Positions 52,335 through 64,000 of a DNA stretch of 64,000 bases are shown one piece after another. The first letter of the stretch is position 1. Every line of letters begins with the position of its first letter. Under the pieces are notes generated by a model. It was not told the DNA's origin. It did no database searches and worked only from the letters and a program-made list of their open reading frames with translations. The stretch covers positions 124,001 to 188,000 of the forward strand of contig JAUYTN010000059.1 of assembly GCA_030695205.1 (NCBI GenBank), read 5' to 3'. The position numbers and the translations under genes were made by a program. The DNA is from Burkholderiaceae bacterium. Lineage in GTDB: Bacteria; Pseudomonadota; Gammaproteobacteria; Burkholderiales; Burkholderiaceae_C.

Positions 52335-53500
52335 GGACTGGCCCCCACGCTTTGGCTCTTCGAGCCTTCGCTGCCCCCCGAGGGGGCGTTCGCCAGCTTG
52401 GGGCGGCCCGGCGCTGGCTCAGTGGCCCCCACGCTTTGGCCCGCTGGGCCTGCGCTACCCCCCGAGGGGGCTGTTTCACCTTGGGGCGGCCCGGCGGTGA
52501 AACTGTCAACCCCCACGCTTTGGCCCGCAGGGCCTTCGCTGCCCCCCGAGAGGGCGCTGGCAGGGACATCGGCCATGACCTCCAGAAACACGTCTTCCAG
52601 ATCGGCTTTGCGGATTTCGATGTCATCGACCACGCACCCAGCTTCGCGCACAGCTGCGAGCATCTGCTCGACCTCCAGCGCATTGTGGGTGGGCAGTTGC
52701 ACCACCCGCCCGGTGATGCGGGCAATATCGGCCAGTGCCGGTGGCAATGTCCCATCGGTCTTGAAGCGCAGCACATTGGACGACGCGCGGCTGAGCAGCA
52801 CCGAGGTTTTTTCCAGTGCCAGCACCTGCCCACGTTTGATCATGGCAATGCGCCCGCACAGGGCCTCGGCCTCTTCCAGGTAATGGGTGGTCAGCAGCAC
52901 GGTGCTGCCCTCGCGGTTGAGGCGGGCGATGAACTGCCACAGCGTCTGGCGCAGCTCCACATCCACCCCGGCAGTAGGCTCGTCCAACACGATGACCCGG
53001 GGCTTGTGCACCAGCGCCTGCGCCACCATGACGCGGCGCTTCATGCCGCCCGAAAGCTGGCGCATGTTGGCATTGGCCTTGTCGGCCAGGCCCAGGCTGT
53101 GCAGCAGCTCGTCGATCCAGTCGCCATTGTGGCGAATGCCAAAGTAGCCCGACTGGATGCGAAGCGCCTCGCGCAGGCTGAAAAATGGATCGAACACCAG
53201 CTCCTGAGGCACCACACCCAAAGCCCGGCGGGCCTGGGCGTAGTCACTCACCACATCGTGGCCCAGCACACTGACCTGGCCACTGGTGGCACGCGACAGA
53301 CCGGCCAATATGCTGATGAGGGTGGTTTTGCCCGCACCATTGGGCCCGAGCAGGCCGAACATTTCGCCCTGCTCGACCGAGAAAGTCACGCCGCCGAGCG
53401 CCTGGAACGGGCCTTTGGGGGTGTCATAGGTTTTAACGACCTCGCGAAACACGATGGCCGACCCCAACGGGGAGCGGGAAAGGGAAGCAGCTACTGACAT
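52331..53500 (-). CDS. ABC transporter ATPase (YadG-like) with repeat-encoded C-terminal tail
   Basis: 389 residues. Walker A GLLGPNGAGKTT, signature QLSGGMKRRVMVAQAL, Walker B VIVLDEPTAGVD. The normal ATPase ends near residue 310. The last ~75 residues are a Gly/Ser/Ala/Pro-rich tail made of an imperfect 28-residue repeat (SGGSEGPAGQSVG-type), the translation of an 84-nt tandem repeat that lies in frame. The tail has no domain match and is probably unstructured. It pairs with the permease by a 4-nt overlap. Confidence 0.9.
   Translation of the reverse strand: MSVAASLSRSPLGSAIVFREVVKTYDTPKGPFQALGGVTFSVEQGEMFGLLGPNGAGKTTLISILAGLSRATSGQVSVLGHDVVSDYAQARRALGVVPQELVFDPFFSLREALRIQSGYFGIRHNGDWIDELLHSLGLADKANANMRQLSGGMKRRVMVAQALVHKPRVIVLDEPTAGVDVELRQTLWQFIARLNREGSTVLLTTHYLEEAEALCGRIAMIKRGQVLALEKTSVLLSRASSNVLRFKTDGTLPPALADIARITGRVVQLPTHNALEVEQMLAAVREAGCVVDDIEIRKADLEDVFLEVMADVPASALSGGSEGPAGQSVGVDSFTAGPPQGETAPSGGSAGPAGQSVGATEPAPGRPKLANAPSGGSEGSKSQSVGASP
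52342..52555. repeat. 84-bp in-frame tandem repeat built on a GC-rich palindromic element
   Basis: Units start at 52342, 52426 and 52510, exactly 84 nt (28 codons) apart, about 2.5 copies. Each begins CCCCCACGCTTTGG and contains CCCCCCGAGGGGGC (CCCCCCGAGAGGGC in unit 3), a self-complementary core, and units 1 and 2 then have TTGGGGCGGCCCGGCG. I recall similar CCCCGAGGGGGC repeats dispersed in Comamonadaceae genomes. They are read as protein by the ABC ATPase. Confidence 0.85.
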
Positions 53501-53512
53501 GAACCCGCCATT

Positions 53513-53776
53513 TTAGATGGCGAGCAATTCGTCCACCCCGTACAAGGCGGCCAGGTCCTGCAACCGGGCAGGAGCTGCCTCCAGCACCAGCACGCGGCGC
53601 TGCGCGTGCAAGTGGCGGCGCAGTTCCAGCAAAGCGGCCAGCGCCGCCGAGTCGAAGCGCTGCAACCCCGCCCCATTGAGCGTCACCGGCCCATCTCCCA
53701 TCGGCAGCTGGGACAACCAATCTGCCAGGCAGGCATTGGCCTCAGCCTGGGTCAATACCTCTGGCAGCTTCAACAT
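53513..53776 (-). CDS. mlaB: MlaB, STAS-domain protein of the phospholipid transporter
   Basis: 87 residues of a STAS fold (GPVTLNGAGLQRFDSAALAALLE, with the conserved DSA/S helix). It binds the MlaF ATPase and supports MlaFEDB assembly. ATG at 53774-53776 gives the family start MLKLPEVLTQAEA; upstream codons are rejected. It lies 31 nt after mlaC. Confidence 0.9.
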   Translation of the reverse strand: MLKLPEVLTQAEANACLADWLSQLPMGDGPVTLNGAGLQRFDSAALAALLELRRHLHAQRRVLVLEAAPARLQDLAALYGVDELLAI

Positions 53777-53807
53777 GGGCACTCCATCGGACGCAGCCTG
53801 CACATGG

Positions 53808-54449
53808 TCAGCCCGCCTGGCGGGCCGCATTGGCCTGGTTGCGTTGGGCCAGGGCGTCGATCAGGCCATCGATGCCACGCGACGAGATCACCTGCGCAAA
53901 CTGGGTGCGGTAGGTCTCCACCAGCCAGATGCCCATCACGTTGAGGTCGTAAATCTTCCACTCACCCTGGACTTTCTCGACCCGGTAGTCGAGCTGGATG
54001 GGGTCACCCCGGCCGCGCAGGTCGCTGCGCACGATCACGTCGGCGGCACCAGGGGCTGCGCGCAAGGGCCGGAAGGTGAGCGTCTGGTCCTTGACCTGGG
54101 CCAGAGCACCCGAGTAGGTGCGCACCAGCAGCACCTTGAATTCGTCCTGCAGCTTTTGCTGCTGCGCGGGTGTGGCCTGGCGCCAGTGGCGCCCCACAGC
54201 CGATGCAGTCATGCGCGGGAAGTTCACGTTGGGCATGATCAGGCCATCCACCAGCGTCATGACCTTCTGAAAATCCCCCGCCTGTATGGCAGGGTCGGCA
54301 CGCACAGCGTCGAGGGCGGTGGTAGCCACCCGCTGGATGAAGGCGTCGGGTGCCTCTGCGGTGGTGGCCCAGGCCTGTGGTGCGGCCATGGCGACCCAGG
54401 GCGACAGGCCCAAGGCCAGCAAGCGGTAAAGAGAGGTTCTGCGGTTCAT
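53808..54449 (-). CDS. mlaC: MlaC, periplasmic phospholipid-binding protein
   Basis: 213 residues with a signal peptide (LLALGLSPWVAMAAPQAWA). The MlaC/Ttg2D fold is seen as NVNFPRMTASAVGRHWRQAT, FKVLLVRTYSGAL and WKIYDLNVMGIWLVETYRTQF. It carries phospholipid between MlaA and MlaD. The ATG at 54449 is fixed by the signal peptide. Confidence 0.94.
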   Translation of the reverse strand: MNRRTSLYRLLALGLSPWVAMAAPQAWATTAEAPDAFIQRVATTALDAVRADPAIQAGDFQKVMTLVDGLIMPNVNFPRMTASAVGRHWRQATPAQQQKLQDEFKVLLVRTYSGALAQVKDQTLTFRPLRAAPGAADVIVRSDLRGRGDPIQLDYRVEKVQGEWKIYDLNVMGIWLVETYRTQFAQVISSRGIDGLIDALAQRNQANAARQAG

Positions 54450-54489
54450 GGTGTGGCGTCCTTGTGGGAAATGGGTGAGGCCAAGGGGT

Positions 54490-55260
54490 TCAGTCGGCCA
54501 GCGCATCGCGCGGCTCGTCCACCACGCTTTGGCGGCGCTGTAAAAAGACCTCGCGGGTGAAGGTGTACTTGTCCAGCGCGGCCTCATCCAGCAGGGAACC
54601 TGCCCGCAGCAGGCCGGCACGGGTTTCGACCAGGCGCAGCGCCGTCAGGCTGTTGCGGCTGGGAATGTGCTCTACCTGCCCCACCAGGTCGCCACGGGCC
54701 TCTATGCCCATGCCCACCGTGTCACGCACCGTGGACGGCCCCATCAGCGGCAGCACCAGGTAGGGGCCGGGCGGCACCCCCCAATGGCCCATGGTCTGTC
54801 CAAAATCGGCCTTGGTTTTGTGCAACCCCATCTCCGAGGCGATGTCGATCAGGCCGCCCAGACCGATGAAGGTGTTGACATTCACCCGCATGAAGTTGAC
54901 GGCGGTGGCCTCACCGCGCAGCTGCAAGGCGGTGTTGACCGTGCCCCACATGTCCTTGAGGTTGTTGAAGAAGTTGCTGACGGCGGTGCGCACCGGGTCG
55001 GGGGTGACGGTGGCGTAGCCCTTGGCCACCGGCTTGAGCACCGCCTCATCGACCGCCTCATTGAAGCGGGTCATGCTGCGGTTGTAGTTTTCAAACGGGT
55101 CCCGCGGGTCTGCCGACGGACCGGTGGCACAGCCCCCCAGGGCCACACCCAGCGCCGCCGCACCGGCCCAGCGCAGGGCAACCGTCTGCCAGGAACGGTG
55201 GGTGCCTGCGCCCGAGTCCGCGGTTGGCGTTGGCTTTGAGGTTGGAGAACAACACATCAT
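54490..55260 (-). CDS. mlaA: MlaA (VacJ), outer-membrane lipoprotein of the Mla system
   Basis: 256 residues. Lipobox LGGC; DPFENYNRSMTRFNEAVD is the VacJ start, and GVPPGPYLVLPLMGPSTVRD the conserved central loop. It removes misplaced phospholipid from the outer leaflet. Two adjacent ATGs (55258-55260 and 55255-55257) follow GGGAG. In E. coli mlaA is elsewhere; here it lies between mlaD and mlaC, as is common in Burkholderiales. Confidence 0.94.
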   Translation of the reverse strand: MMCCSPTSKPTPTADSGAGTHRSWQTVALRWAGAAALGVALGGCATGPSADPRDPFENYNRSMTRFNEAVDEAVLKPVAKGYATVTPDPVRTAVSNFFNNLKDMWGTVNTALQLRGEATAVNFMRVNVNTFIGLGGLIDIASEMGLHKTKADFGQTMGHWGVPPGPYLVLPLMGPSTVRDTVGMGIEARGDLVGQVEHIPSRNSLTALRLVETRAGLLRAGSLLDEAALDKYTFTREVFLQRRQSVVDEPRDALAD

Positions 55261-55327
55261 GACTGACTCCCTGTGAACCCGTCTGTGCGGGTGTGGATGG
55301 AACATGGGCACGTACTGGCGGCATCCG

Positions 55328-55855
55328 TCATTTCAACGGCTCAGCCAGGCCGGGTGCGCCGAATGCGGGCGCAGCCGGGGGGTCCGCGCCGACCGACGCA
55401 GGCTCGGCAGCCTTGTCGAACAAAAACTGGCTGATGAGGTTCTCCAGCACCACCGCCGACTGAGTCTGGCTGATGGTGTCACCCGCCACCAGGTTGTCCA
55501 TGGCACCACCGGGCGAAATGCCGATGTACTGCTCGCCCAGCAGGCCGCTGGTGAGGATCTTCAGCGAGCTGTCTTTCGGGAATTTGAAGCGCGACTCCAA
55601 CGCCAGGGCAACGCTGGCCTGAAAGGTCACGTCGTCAAAGCTGATGCTCTCGACCCGACCCACCACCACGCCTGCGCTTTTGACGGCCGCACGGGGCTTG
55701 AGGCCGCCGATGTTGTCGAAGCGGGCCACCACACGGTAGCTGTCCTGGAAGTTGAGGTGCAACAGGTTGGCCGACTTCAGGGCCAGGAACAGCAGCGCCG
55801 CTGTGCCGATCAGCACAAACAGCCCCACCCAGACATCATTTTTAGACTTTTTCAT
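55328..55855 (-). CDS. mlaD: MlaD, MCE-domain subunit
   Basis: 175 residues. One membrane helix (VGLFVLIGTAALLFLALK) then an MCE domain (VRARFDNIGGLKPRAAVKSAGV pattern, seen as VARFDNIGGLKPRAAVKSA), then LLGEQYIGISPGG and a short C-terminal helix. It forms the hexameric periplasmic ring through which lipid passes. Its ATG sits at the edge of an AT-rich repeat, which also supplies a weak ribosome-binding site. Confidence 0.94.
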   Translation of the reverse strand: MKKSKNDVWVGLFVLIGTAALLFLALKSANLLHLNFQDSYRVVARFDNIGGLKPRAAVKSAGVVVGRVESISFDDVTFQASVALALESRFKFPKDSSLKILTSGLLGEQYIGISPGGAMDNLVAGDTISQTQSAVVLENLISQFLFDKAAEPASVGADPPAAPAFGAPGLAEPLK

Positions 55856-55900
55856 GGCTTTACGCTTGGTATATATAAACAGTTAGCTATGAAGTTCAAA
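55840..55900 (+). repeat. AT-rich dispersed element, copy 8 (mlaE-mlaD junction)
   Basis: Reads TTCATGGCTTTACGCTTGGT, then ATATATAAACA, then GTTAGCTATGAAGTTCAA. It is the best match to the family consensus in the window. It covers the mlaE stop, the 40-nt gap and the mlaD start. Confidence 0.75.
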
Positions 55901-56669
55901 TGCTGAACATCAGGGCGGTCAGCAAAAAATCCAGCCCCAGCACCAGCAGCGAGGCCATGACCACCGTGCGGGTGGTTGCCCGCGAGACGCCCTCGGGCGT
56001 GGGGTGGGCCATGAAGCCCTGGTACACCGCCACAAAGGTGACGGTCACGCCAAACACCGCGCTCTTGATCACGCCATTGCCCACGTCGCGCCACACGTCC
56101 ACGCCGCCTTGCATCTGGCTCCAGAAAGAGCCCTCATCCACCCCGATCATGACCACGCCCACCAACCAACCGCCCATGATGCCGACCGCACTGAACACCG
56201 CCGCCAGCAGGGGCATGGCGATGATGCCGCCCCAGAAGCGCGGCGCCAACACCCGGCGCACCGGGTCCACCGCCATCATCTCCATGGCTGCGAGTTGCTC
56301 GCCCGCCTTCATGAGGCCGATTTCGGCGGTCAGTGCCGTGCCTGCCCGCCCGGCAAACAACAGCGCAGTGACCACAGGCCCCAACTCGCGCACCAGGCTC
56401 AGGGCCACCAGCAGGCCCAGCGCCTCAGACGAGCCGTAGCGCTGCAAGGTGTAGTAGCCCTGCAGGCCCAGCACAAAGCCCACAAACAGGCCTGACACCG
56501 CAATGATGGCCAGCGAGAGATTGCCCAGAAAAAACATCTGGTCACGCACCAGGCCAAAGCGGGCCCAGGCGGCCGGTGTCAGCTGCACCAGGCGCAGGAA
56601 CAGCCGGGTGGCCTCACCCAGATCGGCGAGCTTGGTGCGCACCGCAAACCCCAGCGTGGCCAGCGTCAT
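55896..56669 (-). CDS. mlaE: MlaE, permease of the phospholipid ABC transporter
   Basis: 257 residues, five membrane helices. The MlaE hallmarks are GPVVTALLFAGRAGTALTAE and GLMKAGEQLAAMEMMAVDP. It is the core of the MlaFEDB complex. It overlaps mlaF by 4 nt. Its stop lies in an AT-rich repeat. Confidence 0.95.
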   Translation of the reverse strand: MTLATLGFAVRTKLADLGEATRLFLRLVQLTPAAWARFGLVRDQMFFLGNLSLAIIAVSGLFVGFVLGLQGYYTLQRYGSSEALGLLVALSLVRELGPVVTALLFAGRAGTALTAEIGLMKAGEQLAAMEMMAVDPVRRVLAPRFWGGIIAMPLLAAVFSAVGIMGGWLVGVVMIGVDEGSFWSQMQGGVDVWRDVGNGVIKSAVFGVTVTFVAVYQGFMAHPTPEGVSRATTRTVVMASLLVLGLDFLLTALMFSI

Positions 56670-57502
56670 GACCGCCTCCGGCCCACAGGCCCGAAATCCT
56701 GGGCCAGCGTCGGCCCGGGGTAATGGAAATGCACCGGACCATCGGCCTGCGCCTGCACAAACTGCTGCACCAAAGGATCTTCCGAGTGGCGCACCTCATC
56801 GGGCGTACCCTCGGCAGCAATGCGCCCATTGGCCAGAATGACGACCCGGTCGGCAATGCGAAAGGTCTCTTCCAGATCGTGGGACACGATGATGCTGGTC
56901 ATGCCCAGCGCATCGTTCAGGCGGCGGATGAGTTGTGCGGCGGTTCCCAGAGAAATGGGGTCGAGCCCGGCAAAAGGCTCGTCGTACATGATGAGTTCGG
57001 GGTCCAGTGCAATGGCTCTGGCCAGCGCAACCCGCCGGGCCATGCCACCGGAAATTTCGCTGGGCATGAGGTCGCGGGCACCGCGCAGGCCCACCGCATT
57101 GAGTTTCATGAGCACGATGTCTCGCACCAGTGCTTCATTGAGTGCAGTGTGTTCGCGCAGCGGAAACGCCACGTTCTCGAACACACTCAGGTCGGTGAAC
57201 AACGCCCCGAACTGAAACAGCATGCCCATGCGACGGCGTGCGGCGTGCATGGCATCGCGACCCATGCGGCCCACGTCCTGACCCTCAAACAGCACCTTTC
57301 CCCGGTTGGCCACCTGCTGCCCGCCAATCAGGCGCAGCACCGTGGTTTTGCCGCCGCCCGACGCCCCCATGAGCGCCGTGACCTTGCCCCTGGGCACGCT
57401 CAGAGACAACGAGTCCAGAATGACCCGATCCGTCCCCGCCCCAGGGTAGGCGAAGGTGACGTCGACAAACTCGACCAACGGGGAATCAGAATCGTGTGGC
57501 AT
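56666..57502 (-). CDS. mlaF: MlaF, ATPase of the phospholipid ABC transporter
   Basis: 278 residues. Walker A GASGGGKTT, signature EISGGMARRVALARAI, Walker B LIMYDEPFAGLDP, H-loop SHDLEE. It powers Mla transport. The ATG at 57500-57502 starts MPHDSDSPLVEFVDV; no good ribosome-binding site is seen, and a hairpin with T-tract lies just 17 nt upstream. Confidence 0.94.
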   Translation of the reverse strand: MPHDSDSPLVEFVDVTFAYPGAGTDRVILDSLSLSVPRGKVTALMGASGGGKTTVLRLIGGQQVANRGKVLFEGQDVGRMGRDAMHAARRRMGMLFQFGALFTDLSVFENVAFPLREHTALNEALVRDIVLMKLNAVGLRGARDLMPSEISGGMARRVALARAIALDPELIMYDEPFAGLDPISLGTAAQLIRRLNDALGMTSIIVSHDLEETFRIADRVVILANGRIAAEGTPDEVRHSEDPLVQQFVQAQADGPVHFHYPGPTLAQDFGPVGRRRS

Positions 57503-57518
57503 GCACAGGGGTAGAACC

Positions 57519-57556
57519 AAAGAAAACGCCGACCGGATGCAACCACCTGGTCGGCG
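57519..57556 (-). terminator. Intrinsic-terminator-like hairpin between gltD and mlaF
   Basis: On the minus strand CGCCGACC pairs with GGTCGGCG (8 bp, extendable by a G-T and a G-C pair) over a loop of about 14 nt, followed by TTTTCTTT. It is 110 nt after the gltD stop and 17 nt before the mlaF start. It could end the gltBD transcript or act in the mlaF leader. Confidence 0.5.
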
Positions 57557-57667
57557 ACACTGACAAAACGGCAATGATAAGGGTTTATCCTGACCACCGC
57601 GTCAAGCACACGCAAAGCCCGTTACAGCTTGCAACGGACCCGGCGCCAGCCACCAGGGCCCGACGCC

Positions 57668-59155
57668 TCAACGGGGCAGGTCGGAAAAGCCCATCAGGAA
57701 CTCATCGACCGCACGAGCGGCTTGCCGGCCTTCGCGGATGGCCCACACCACCAGGCTCTGGCCCCGGCGGATGTCGCCTGCGGCAAACACCTTGGCCACG
57801 TTGGTGGCGTAGCCGCCGTCAAATTCGGTGTGGGCTTTGGCATTGCCACGACCGTCTTTGTCGACGCCAAATGCATCCAGCACCGTGGCCACCGGGTTCG
57901 TAAAGCCCATGGCCAACAGCACGAGGTCGGCCTTGTACTCTTTTTCGGTACCGGCAATCTCGACCAGTTTGCCGTCCTTGAACTCGACATGTACGGTCTT
58001 GAGGCCCTTGATCTTGCCGGCCTCTTTGCCGGTACCAGGCACAAACTCCTTGGTGGAGATGGCGAACTCGCGCACACAGCCTTCATCATGGCTGGAGCTG
58101 GTGCGCAGCTTCATGGGCCAGTAGGGCCAGACCAGGGGCTTGTCTTCCTGCTCGGGGGGTTGGGGCATGACTTCAAACTGCGTCACGCTGGCCGCACCGT
58201 GGCGGTTGCTGGTGCCCACACAGTCGGAGCCGGTGTCGCCACCACCAATGACGATGACGTGCTTGCCATCGGCCCGCAGCTGGCCCTTGAACTTGTCGCC
58301 AGCGTTGACCTTGTTCTGCTGGGGCAAAAACTCCATGGCGAAGTGAATGCCATCGAGGTCGCGGCCGGGCACAGGCAGGTCACGACTTTGCTCGGAGCCG
58401 CCGGTCAGCAGCACGGCATCGAACTCGGTCTTCAGTTGCTCGGGGCTGATGGCCTCTTTGGCCCAGTTGGTCACTTTGCTGGCGGGACCGTCTTTGGGCA
58501 GCTCACCCACCATCACGCCCGTGCGAAACACCACGCCCTCCGCCTCCATCTGCTGGACGCGGCGGTCAATGTGCGTTTTTTCCATCTTGAAGTCGGGAAT
58601 GCCGTAGCGCAGCAGGCCACCGACGCGGTCGTTCTTTTCGAACACCGTGACCGCATGCCCCGCACGCGCCAGCTGCTGGGCCGCAGCCAGACCGGCCGGA
58701 CCCGCACCCACCACCGCCACCGACTTGCCAGTTTTGATCTTGGCAGGCTGGGGCAGAACCCAGCCCTCGGCCCAGGCCTTGTCGATGATCGCGTGCTCAA
58801 TGGACTTGATGCCCACGGCATCACCGTTGACGTTGACCACACACGCGGCCTCGCAAGGCGCGGGACAGATGCGCCCGGTGAACTCGGGGAAGTTGTTGGT
58901 GCTGTGCAGCACCGTGATGGCGTTCTTCCAGTCGCCCAGGTACACCAGATCGTTGAAGTCCGGAATGATGTTGTTGACCGGACAGCCGCTGTTGCAAAAC
59001 GGCGTGCCGCAGTCCATGCAGCGTGCACCCTGCACCTTGGCCTGCTCGTCGGTCAGGGTGACAACGAACTCTTTGTAGTGCTTCAGACGCTCGGCGACGG
59101 GCTTGTAGCCCTCTTCGATGCGCTCGTATTCCATGAAGCCGGTGATTTTTCCCAT
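57668..59155 (-). CDS. gltD: GltD, glutamate synthase small subunit
   Basis: 495 residues. Fe-S ligands are in [17 protein letters not shown] and [13 protein letters not shown] fold [18 protein letters not shown] and NADPH fold [13 protein letters not shown] follow. It passes electrons from NADPH to GltB. ATG at 59153-59155 ([13 protein letters not shown]) is the family start. Same strand as gltB with a 46-nt gap. Confidence 0.96.
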   Translation of the reverse strand: MGKITGFMEYERIEEGYKPVAERLKHYKEFVVTLTDEQAKVQGARCMDCGTPFCNSGCPVNNIIPDFNDLVYLGDWKNAITVLHSTNNFPEFTGRICPAPCEAACVVNVNGDAVGIKSIEHAIIDKAWAEGWVLPQPAKIKTGKSVAVVGAGPAGLAAAQQLARAGHAVTVFEKNDRVGGLLRYGIPDFKMEKTHIDRRVQQMEAEGVVFRTGVMVGELPKDGPASKVTNWAKEAISPEQLKTEFDAVLLTGGSEQSRDLPVPGRDLDGIHFAMEFLPQQNKVNAGDKFKGQLRADGKHVIVIGGGDTGSDCVGTSNRHGAASVTQFEVMPQPPEQEDKPLVWPYWPMKLRTSSSHDEGCVREFAISTKEFVPGTGKEAGKIKGLKTVHVEFKDGKLVEIAGTEKEYKADLVLLAMGFTNPVATVLDAFGVDKDGRGNAKAHTEFDGGYATNVAKVFAAGDIRRGQSLVVWAIREGRQAARAVDEFLMGFSDLPR

Positions 59156-59201
59156 GATTCCTGTCCTTTGGCGGTACGTGTTTCTGCAAAGGTCGGCCGC
59201 A

Positions 59202-63932
<4,731 letters not shown>

Positions 63933-64000
63933 GCCAATATCCTCTCAGTGGTTCGCGGGAAAACGAGAGCATATGGCATTGCAGCAAGCATGCCAAGCAC

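Noticed and set aside
52342..52555. CRISPR-like direct repeats
   Set aside because: The 84-nt units are contiguous and translated, there are no unique equal-length spacers, and no cas genes are present.
57560..57605. Promoter TTGACG...TATCAT upstream of mlaF
   Set aside because: The spacing is 20 nt, too long for a confident sigma-70 call.

Overview
The window reads as chromosomal DNA of a high-GC betaproteobacterium, most likely Burkholderiales, family Comamonadaceae (Acidovorax/Rhodoferax/Polaromonas-like). The evidence is the gene order (mla - ibaG - murA - his - hinT - tatABC - HtrA-like protease on one strand, tamAB, recJ, gltBD), the GC-rich coding style, and two dispersed repeat families that I associate from memory with Comamonadaceae. 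The genus is not resolved. There is one tRNA gene, tRNA-Arg(CCU), and there are no rRNA genes, CRISPR arrays, transposases or prophage genes.

Layout. 0-7.3 kb: a LysR regulator, an Atm1/ABCB-type exporter, a YciA-type thioesterase, a UbiM-like flavin hydroxylase coupled to a DUF3047 lipoprotein, a second hotdog thioesterase and an enoyl-CoA hydratase. 7.4-14.5 kb: a PlpD-like patatin/beta-barrel (type Vd) protein, a cytochrome c4-type protein with an FNR-like site, then a MoxR ATPase and its VWA partner, separated by a GNAT gene, a vapBC toxin-antitoxin pair and a decayed winged-helix fragment. 14.5-20.6 kb: tamA-tamB. 20.6-25.0 kb: tRNA-Arg, a WD40 lipoprotein, an HDOD-GAF protein and an isolated PomAB-type flagellar stator pair. 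25.2-32.0 kb: tatD, a CZB zinc-binding protein, a PLP enzyme of Cys/Met metabolism, and the lolC/lolD operon, which contains an unexpected AAA15 ATPase plus DUF4276 cassette. 32-37 kb: a phosphoglycerate-mutase-like protein, recJ, a PHP phosphatase and an HtrA-like protease. 37-64 kb, almost all on the minus strand: gltB-gltD, mlaFEDACB, an ABC-2 transporter pair, ibaG, murA, hisGDCBHA-(mutarotase)-hisF, then (past two opposite-strand genes) hisI-hisE-DUF4870-hinT-tatABC.

By function the window covers envelope maintenance (Mla, Lol, TamAB, MurA, Tat), histidine and glutamate synthesis, ubiquinone synthesis and some motility parts. The most interesting accessory piece is the two-gene AAA15 ATPase / DUF4276 (Toprim-like) module. 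It sits precisely between lolC and lolD, has lower GC than its hosts, a strong Shine-Dalgarno in front of each gene and a TGATG coupling to lolD. Its architecture resembles ATPase-Toprim anti-phage modules.

The second theme is repeats. An AT-rich element of about 50 bp recurs eight times. It supplies start codons, stop codons, termini or internal coding sequence to hisD, recJ, mlaD/mlaE, tatD and ubiM. An 84-bp in-frame tandem repeat forms the tail of an ABC ATPase. Most long ORFs opposite the genes listed here are GC-rich antisense shadows. The first 149 bases and the last 68 bases hold no gene I can support, apart from the ribosome-binding region of gltB.
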